Source: Agromyces kandeliae
Lineage (GTDB): Bacteria; Actinomycetota; Actinomycetes; Actinomycetales; Microbacteriaceae
Length of the DNA: 64,000 nucleotides
Assembly (NCBI RefSeq): GCF_009674665.1
Contig: NZ_WKJD01000012.1
Coordinates: 434,001-498,000 of the forward strand
Direction of reading: 5' to 3'
The first letter of the stretch is position 1; each line of letters begins with the position of its first letter. Positions 59,581-64,000 of this stretch are shown one piece after another. Below the pieces are notes generated by a model. The model was given only the letters and a program-made list of their open reading frames with translations, was not told the DNA's origin and searched no databases. A program made the translations under genes and the position numbers.

Positions 59581-60722
59581 GGGTCCTCCGGAAGCTCGTC
59601 GGTCGAGGGGTGGCGGTGCGTGATCGCCGCGTCCGGCGCGTAGCGCCAGCGCGGCAGGAACCGGTCGGCGTACGTGAGTTCGGCGGCGAGCTGCTCGGCC
59701 TCGAGGCCGGGCAGGAGCGCGGGGTCCAACAGCTCGCTCCGCACGAGCGTCCCACGGTACGCCGCGAGCAGCGAGTCGCGCGCGCGGTCGGCCCAGGCGA
59801 ACGCCGCGGGGTCGGCGCGACCGAGGCGCTTCTGCGCGACGGCCGCGACGAGGTCGAGCGACACGAGCAGGTGCGCGACGTCGCGCGCCGCGGCATCCGT
59901 TCGCCCGCGTTCGGATGCGTCGAGCTGCGGGTCGCCGTCGAAGTCGATCACGGTGTATCGCGGCGGCGTGCCGGGGGAGCGCAGCACCTGCCCGACGTGC
60001 AGGTCGCCGTGCAGGTCGAACGCGAGGCCGGGCAGGGTGGCGCCGAGCGAGCGGATGTCGCGCCGCAACCGACCGGCGCGGTTGGCCAGCCGCGCGGCGG
60101 TGGGGCCGCCCGAACGGCCCGTCGCCTCGAGTGCGGCGTCGAGCGCGACCAGCGCGCGCCGCTCGCGCAGGGCGGGAGCGTCGTCGGGCGCCGGGACGGC
60201 GTGCGCGCCGAGCGCGTCGTGCAGGCGCGCGACCGTCGCGCCGAGCACCGCGGGGAACCCGGGCTCGGGGCCGGTGCCGGCGAGCAGGGCCGCCACGTCG
60301 TCGACTGCCCAGTCCCAGCCGTCCTGCGCGCCCGGGAGGTATTCGGTGACGATCGCGAGCGCCGAGGTGCCGAGCGTCGGATGCCGCCAGTCCACCCGGC
60401 CGGCGTAGCCGGCGACCTCCGTCGACCCCGCCCCGGCGAGGCGTTCGAGCAGGTGCGCCGCCCGGTCGGCCGCGGCCCAACGGCCCACGACCTTGACGAC
60501 GAGGCGCTCGTCGACGATGACCGAGGTGTTCGTCTGGTCGACCGCGATCGCCCGCTCCGCGGCGTCCGTCGGCACGCTCGGATCGACGAGGCGCGCGAGC
60601 TCGCGCGCGACGCCGTCGCCGGCCGCGGGGCGGGCGTCGTCGAAGGCCACGGTGTCGTCGGGCGCGACGGAGAGCGCGCGGCCGGCGATCTCGGGCCGCT
60701 CGCCGCTGAGCAACGAGTTCAT
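59544..60722 (-). CDS. maltokinase-like sugar kinase, probably glucosamine kinase
   Basis: A 392-residue kinase of the aminoglycoside-phosphotransferase/maltokinase fold. Catalytic and metal motifs are FDLHGDLHVGQVL near residue 241 and VIDFDGDPQLD near residue 262; ATP-side residues lie in QTNTSVIVDERLVVKVVGRW near residues 61-80. Actinobacterial glucosamine kinases belong to this group, and the adjoining SIS-domain gene fits that substrate better than maltose. Specificity remains inferred. The ATG at 60722 is nine bases after TACAAT (60737-60732), so it is nearly leaderless. It diverges from a polyamine-type ABC operon across an operator-like palindrome. Confidence 0.78.
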   Translation of the reverse strand: MNSLLSGERPEIAGRALSVAPDDTVAFDDARPAAGDGVARELARLVDPSVPTDAAERAIAVDQTNTSVIVDERLVVKVVGRWAAADRAAHLLERLAGAGSTEVAGYAGRVDWRHPTLGTSALAIVTEYLPGAQDGWDWAVDDVAALLAGTGPEPGFPAVLGATVARLHDALGAHAVPAPDDAPALRERRALVALDAALEATGRSGGPTAARLANRAGRLRRDIRSLGATLPGLAFDLHGDLHVGQVLRSPGTPPRYTVIDFDGDPQLDASERGRTDAAARDVAHLLVSLDLVAAVAQKRLGRADPAAFAWADRARDSLLAAYRGTLVRSELLDPALLPGLEAEQLAAELTYADRFLPRWRYAPDAAITHRHPSTDELPEDPWTPPPFEPTST

Positions 60723-60731
60723 TGAATCCGG

Positions 60732-60766
60732 ATTGTAACAACTGTGCAAAACACGCTCTAGAGCGT
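60732..60766 (-). promoter_or_regulatory. kinase promoter with 14-base palindrome
   Basis: TACAAT (60737-60732) is the minus-strand -10. The perfect palindrome ACGCTCTAGAGCGT (60753-60766) covers the matching -35 position. A protein bound there would block this promoter and could also affect the divergent one. Confidence 0.55.
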
Positions 60767-60777
60767 CCGGAAAACCA

Positions 60778-60807
60778 TTGCGGTTTCTTGATGCCCGGTG
60801 CAACAAT
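60778..60807 (+). promoter_or_regulatory. promoter of the polyamine-type ABC operon
   Basis: TTGCGG (60778-60783) and AACAAT (60802-60807) are 18 bases apart. Transcription would begin near 60814, with the AGGAGG ribosome site close to the ATG at 60843. Confidence 0.45.
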
Positions 60808-60842
60808 TCCTCAACCTTTCCGACGTCCCCAGGAGGTATCCC

Positions 60843-61946
60843 ATGCCCACCATGCGTCGCATCTCCATCGCAGCGGCCGGCACCGCTGCACTCGCGCTCG
60901 CCCTCACGTCCTGCGCCGGCGGCGACAGCGGCGACGGGTCCGACATCGACCGAACCGCCGACATCTCGGAGCAGACGCTCACCGTCTCGATCTGGGCCGA
61001 CTACTACCCCGAGGACCTCGCCGAGCAGTTCGAGGAGGCCACGGGCGTGAAGACCACGATCGTGAACCACGCCACCAACGAGGACGTCGTCGCGAAGCTC
61101 ACGGCGAGCTCCGACCCCGGCATCGACGTCGCGTTCGTCTCGGGCCAGTACGCGCAGGCGCTCGCCGAGCAGGGGCTCCTCCAGGAGCTCGACAAGGAGC
61201 TCATCCCCAACGAGTCGAACCTCTACCCCGAGGCGATGGAACTCGCCTACGACGAGGGCAACGTGTACTCCGAGCCCTACGCCTGGGGCACCACGGGCCT
61301 CTGCTACCGGCCCGACCTGACGGGCTTCGACCCGACGTCGTGGAACGACCTGCTGAACCCGGTCGACGAGCTCGTCGGCAAGACCACGATGCTCTCGACC
61401 GACCGCTGGCTCGCCCTGCCCGCGCTGAAGGCGGCCGGGTACTCGGTGAACACGACCGACGACGCCGAGCTCGACGACGCCAAGGCGCAGCTCCTCGAGA
61501 CCAAGCCGACCCTCCTCGCCTACGACGACACGACGTTCTACTCGAAGCTCGTCTCCGGCGAGGCCGCGCTGGTCGAGGCGTGGGACGGCTGGTGCAACTA
61601 CGGCATCGCCGAGAACCCCGACATCACCTTCGTGGTGCCGGAGGAGGGCGCCGACCTCTGGGTCGACACCATGACGGTGCTGAAGAGCTCGGAGAGCAAG
61701 GAGGCCGCCATGGCCTTCATCAACTACATCCTCGACCCCGAGGTGCAGGCCTGGGTCGCCGAGAACATCCTCTACAAGGTGCCGAACCAGGTCGCCATGG
61801 AGGACCTCGACCCGACGCTGATCGAGGCGTACCCGACGCTCGGCATCACGGTCGACGAGCTCTTCGAGCAGGAGGTGATCGTCGACCTCGGCGAGGACTC
61901 GCTGAAGTACGTCGACCTCAACGCGGAAGTCCTCGCGACCAACTGA
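60843..61946 (+). CDS. potD: spermidine/putrescine-type ABC substrate-binding lipoprotein
   Basis: A 367-residue PotD/PotF-type lipoprotein. The signal peptide ends in LTSC near residue 24. The mature part has LTVSIWADYYPEDLAEQFEEATG, typical of this family, VPYAWGTTGL-like AYAWGTTGLCYRPD near residue 142, and SWNDLLNP. It would bind a polyamine or a related compound outside the membrane; relatives also bind other amines and sugars. The ATG at 60843 has an AGGAGG site; another ATG follows three codons later. It leads a four-gene operon. Confidence 0.88.
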   Translation: MPTMRRISIAAAGTAALALALTSCAGGDSGDGSDIDRTADISEQTLTVSIWADYYPEDLAEQFEEATGVKTTIVNHATNEDVVAKLTASSDPGIDVAFVSGQYAQALAEQGLLQELDKELIPNESNLYPEAMELAYDEGNVYSEPYAWGTTGLCYRPDLTGFDPTSWNDLLNPVDELVGKTTMLSTDRWLALPALKAAGYSVNTTDDAELDDAKAQLLETKPTLLAYDDTTFYSKLVSGEAALVEAWDGWCNYGIAENPDITFVVPEEGADLWVDTMTVLKSSESKEAAMAFINYILDPEVQAWVAENILYKVPNQVAMEDLDPTLIEAYPTLGITVDELFEQEVIVDLGEDSLKYVDLNAEVLATN

Positions 61947-61957
61947 CCCGGAGCGCC

Positions 61958-62860
61958 GTGACCACGACGACCCCCCAGGCGACCCCCGCCGTGCGCGCCC
62001 ACCGCGCCCGGCGGGGGCTCGCCGCGGCGCCGTTCCTCGCGCCGGGCATGCTCTTCCTGATCGTCTTCATGGCGATCCCGGTCGGGCTCCTTGCGTTCTA
62101 CACGTTCTTCAAGCGCGGCCGGTTCGGCGGCCTGGTCTTCGAGTTCACGCTCGACAACTGGGCGAAGCTCGCCGAACCGCTCTACGTCGGCGTCATCCTG
62201 CAGTCGATCGGGCTCGCGCTCGTCGTGACGCTGCTGGCGCTGCTCCTCGGCTACCCGATGGCGTACGCGATCGCCGGGCTCTCGCCGAAGTGGCGCACCG
62301 TGGCCCTCGTCGCCGTCGTGCTGCCGTTCTGGACCAACTTCCTGATCCGCACGTACGCCTGGATCCTCCTGCTCAACAACGCCGGGTTCGTGAACCAGTG
62401 GCTGCAGGCGATCGGGCTGACCGACGAGCCGATCTCGATGCTCTACACGCCGCAGGCGATCGTCGTCGGGCTCCTCTACATGTACCTGCCGCTCATGGTG
62501 CTGCCGCTCTACGCGTCGCTGCAGCAGCTCGACCCGTCGCTCCGCGAGGCCGCGACGAACCTCGGCGCGTCACCGTGGCGCGCGTTCCGCACGGTCACGC
62601 TGCCGCTGTCGCTGCCCGGTGCGCTCACGGGGTGCATCTTCGTCTTCGTCCCGGCGATGTCGAACTTCGTGATCCCCGAGCTCATCGGCGGCGGCAAGAC
62701 GGTCATGGTCGGCAACCTCGTGCGCGACCAGTTCTACGAGGCCCGCGACTGGCCGTTCGGCGCGACGCTCGCGCTCGTGCTCACGATGCTGCTGGTCGTC
62801 GTGATCGTGATCCAGGCGGCGGTCTCGCGCCGCATCACGGAAGGACCGCGCCGTGGCTGA
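61958..62860 (+). CDS. potB: polyamine-type ABC transporter permease 1
   Basis: A 300-residue PotB-type permease with six helices. FLAPGMLFLIVFMAIPVGLL forms the first one near residue 25, and the ATPase-coupling loop is LREAATNLGASPWRAFRTV, then LPLSLPG. GTG at 61958 is 12 bases after the potD stop with a GGAG site in between. It overlaps the second permease gene by eight bases. Confidence 0.92.
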   Translation: MTTTTPQATPAVRAHRARRGLAAAPFLAPGMLFLIVFMAIPVGLLAFYTFFKRGRFGGLVFEFTLDNWAKLAEPLYVGVILQSIGLALVVTLLALLLGYPMAYAIAGLSPKWRTVALVAVVLPFWTNFLIRTYAWILLLNNAGFVNQWLQAIGLTDEPISMLYTPQAIVVGLLYMYLPLMVLPLYASLQQLDPSLREAATNLGASPWRAFRTVTLPLSLPGALTGCIFVFVPAMSNFVIPELIGGGKTVMVGNLVRDQFYEARDWPFGATLALVLTMLLVVVIVIQAAVSRRITEGPRRG

Positions 62861-63716
62861 GACGACCGCCGCCGTGACCGAGCGCGCCGACGCGACGGCG
62901 ATGACGGATGGCGCGCCCGCGCCGAGCACGCCCGTCGCGCGTCGTCGGCGACCCCGCGGCATCCTCGTGCCGCTCTGGCTCGGGTACGTCTTCCTGTACC
63001 TGCCGATCCTCGTGGTCGTCGTGATGAGCTTCAACGAGTCGCGGAACCTCTTCGTCTGGACCGGGTTCTCGCTCCGCTGGTATCCCGAGCTCTTCGCCGA
63101 CGGCGCGATGATGCAGGGCCTCGTGAACACGCTCATCGTCGCGACCGGGGCCACGCTCATCGCGACCGTGCTCGGGACCCTGCTCGCCTACGGCATCCAC
63201 CACTACACGCGCGGCGGGCTCATCCGCGCGTTCGCGATCGCTCCGGCGATCCTGCCCGACCTGCTGCTCGGCATCGGGCTGCTGACGTTCTTCTCGCTGC
63301 TGAGCTTCACGCTCGGGCTGCACTCGGTGATCCTCGCGCACGGGGTGTTCGCGACGGCGTTCGTGACCGCGATCGTGCTGGCCCGGATGGCGAACCTCGA
63401 CCCCAGCCTCGAGGAGGCGTCGCGCGACCTCGGCATGGGTCCCGCGAAGACGTTCCTGCGGATCACGCTCCCGCAGCTCGCGCCGGGCATCGTGGCGGGC
63501 GCACTGCTGGCGTTCACCCTCTCGCTCGACGAGTTCGTGATCGCGTTCTTCACGACCGCCCCGACCCAGCCGACGCTGCCGATCGTCATCTACTCCATGG
63601 TGCGCTTCGGCGTCACGCCCGAGGTGAACGCCCTCGCCACCCTCCTGCTGCTCGTGAGCATCGTCGCGGTGATCTCGGCGCAGCGCCTCACCCGACTGAC
63701 AGGAACCTCCCGATGA
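62853..63716 (+). CDS. potC: polyamine-type ABC transporter permease 2
   Basis: A 287-residue PotC-type permease with about six helices. An Ala/Thr-rich tail of about 33 residues precedes the first helix ([16 protein letters not shown]). The coupling loop is [20 protein letters not shown], followed by LPQLAPG. It pairs with PotB in the membrane. GTG at 62853 lies inside potB, and the stop overlaps potA as ATGA. Confidence 0.92.
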   Translation: MAETTAAVTERADATAMTDGAPAPSTPVARRRRPRGILVPLWLGYVFLYLPILVVVVMSFNESRNLFVWTGFSLRWYPELFADGAMMQGLVNTLIVATGATLIATVLGTLLAYGIHHYTRGGLIRAFAIAPAILPDLLLGIGLLTFFSLLSFTLGLHSVILAHGVFATAFVTAIVLARMANLDPSLEEASRDLGMGPAKTFLRITLPQLAPGIVAGALLAFTLSLDEFVIAFFTTAPTQPTLPIVIYSMVRFGVTPEVNALATLLLLVSIVAVISAQRLTRLTGTSR

Positions 63717-64000
63717 CCGCCGAACCACTGCTCCGCGTCGACGGCGTCCGCGCCGTGTACGGCGACACCGTCGCCCTGCACGACATCTCGCTCGACATCG
63801 CCCACAACGAGTTCTTCGCGCTGCTCGGTCCGTCGGGCTGCGGCAAGACCACCCTGCTGCGCTCGATCGCGGGCTTCGAGACGCCCGCGGCCGGCCGCAT
63901 CATCGTCGACGGCATCGACCTGCTGCCCCTGCCAGCGCACAAGCGGCCGGTGAACATGATGTTCCAGAGCTACGCGCTCTTCCCGCACCTGTCGGTGGAG
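63713..64000 (+). CDS. potA: polyamine-type ABC transporter ATPase (truncated by window end)
   Basis: The first 96 codons are present and run to the last base of the window. The translation has [21 protein letters not shown], Walker [10 protein letters not shown] near residue 41 and the PotA-type Q-loop [15 protein letters not shown]. The signature and Walker B motifs would lie beyond the edge. ATG at 63713 overlaps the potC stop. It is the ATPase of the PotD-PotB-PotC importer. Confidence 0.92.
   Translation, partial: MTAEPLLRVDGVRAVYGDTVALHDISLDIAHNEFFALLGPSGCGKTTLLRSIAGFETPAAGRIIVDGIDLLPLPAHKRPVNMMFQSYALFPHLSVE

Noticed and set aside
1..64000. tRNA, rRNA, CRISPR arrays, insertion sequences, attachment sites, replication origin
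   Set aside because: I looked through every intergenic gap for tRNA-like cloverleaf sequence, spaced direct repeats, terminal inverted repeats with a transposase and DnaA-box clusters and found none.

Overview
The window is a compact stretch of chromosome from a very GC-rich actinobacterium. Codon third positions are almost all G or C, start codons are often GTG, and neighbouring genes commonly overlap by 1, 4 or 8 bases. Many genes have a -10 box six to nine bases in front of the start codon, so their mRNAs should be leaderless. The seven-base word GGATGCC/GGCATCC is strikingly common. Gene content (actinobacterial coproporphyrin-dependent haem pathway, YtxH-like/holin/DUF3618 trio, 2Fe-2S-type ferrochelatase) and style suggest Microbacteriaceae, close to Agromyces or Microbacterium; the family assignment is inference. 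I see no tRNA, rRNA, insertion sequence, integrase or CRISPR array.

1-6 kb: an MFS transporter, threonine catabolism (tdh-kbl), a small SRPBCC protein and a LacI-family regulator. One perfect 14-base palindrome occurs twice at the MFS promoter and once at the lacI-type promoter, tying these separated genes together. 6-14 kb: a DUF2807 lipoprotein, a yccF-MATE pair, a TrkH/TrkA potassium system, an M13 peptidase and a serine hydrolase. 14-16.5 kb: an ABC ATPase-permease-TetR operon with a repeat-rich candidate operator in front.

16.6-23 kb: a secreted cyanophycinase-like S51 peptidase diverges from a five-gene operon (solute-binding lipoprotein, permease, ATPase, M20 peptidase, RpiR regulator). 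Together these look like a route for external digestion of cyanophycin or related peptides and uptake of the products. 23-31 kb: a Tat-exported multicopper oxidase, a protein with two fused alpha/beta-hydrolase domains, a Nudix hydrolase, an FMN hydroxy-acid oxidase, a polysaccharide deacetylase and glycyl-tRNA synthetase. 31-34.4 kb: a four-gene operon joins a thioredoxin-like lipoprotein and CcdA with a response regulator and histidine kinase. 34.5-37.3 kb: a surface protein, a GNAT acetyltransferase, and a TetR regulator next to a small membrane protein whose promoter carries a TetR-type palindrome.

37.4-52.6 kb: haem biosynthesis. hemA lies on the minus strand; hemE-hemY, then chdC(hemQ)-cpfC(hemH)-hemC-hemD and hemB-hemL lie on the plus strand. 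An insert of small membrane proteins, a GntR regulator, a methyltransferase and an OsmC protein separates hemY from chdC. All steps from glutamyl-tRNA to haem are present.

52.6-64 kb: small unknown proteins, a second ABC exporter, an isocitrate-lyase-superfamily enzyme, a class V aminotransferase, a beta-lactamase-fold lipoprotein that has lost its catalytic motif, a sugar-kinase/SIS-isomerase pair, and a divergent polyamine-type ABC operon whose ATPase runs off the right end.
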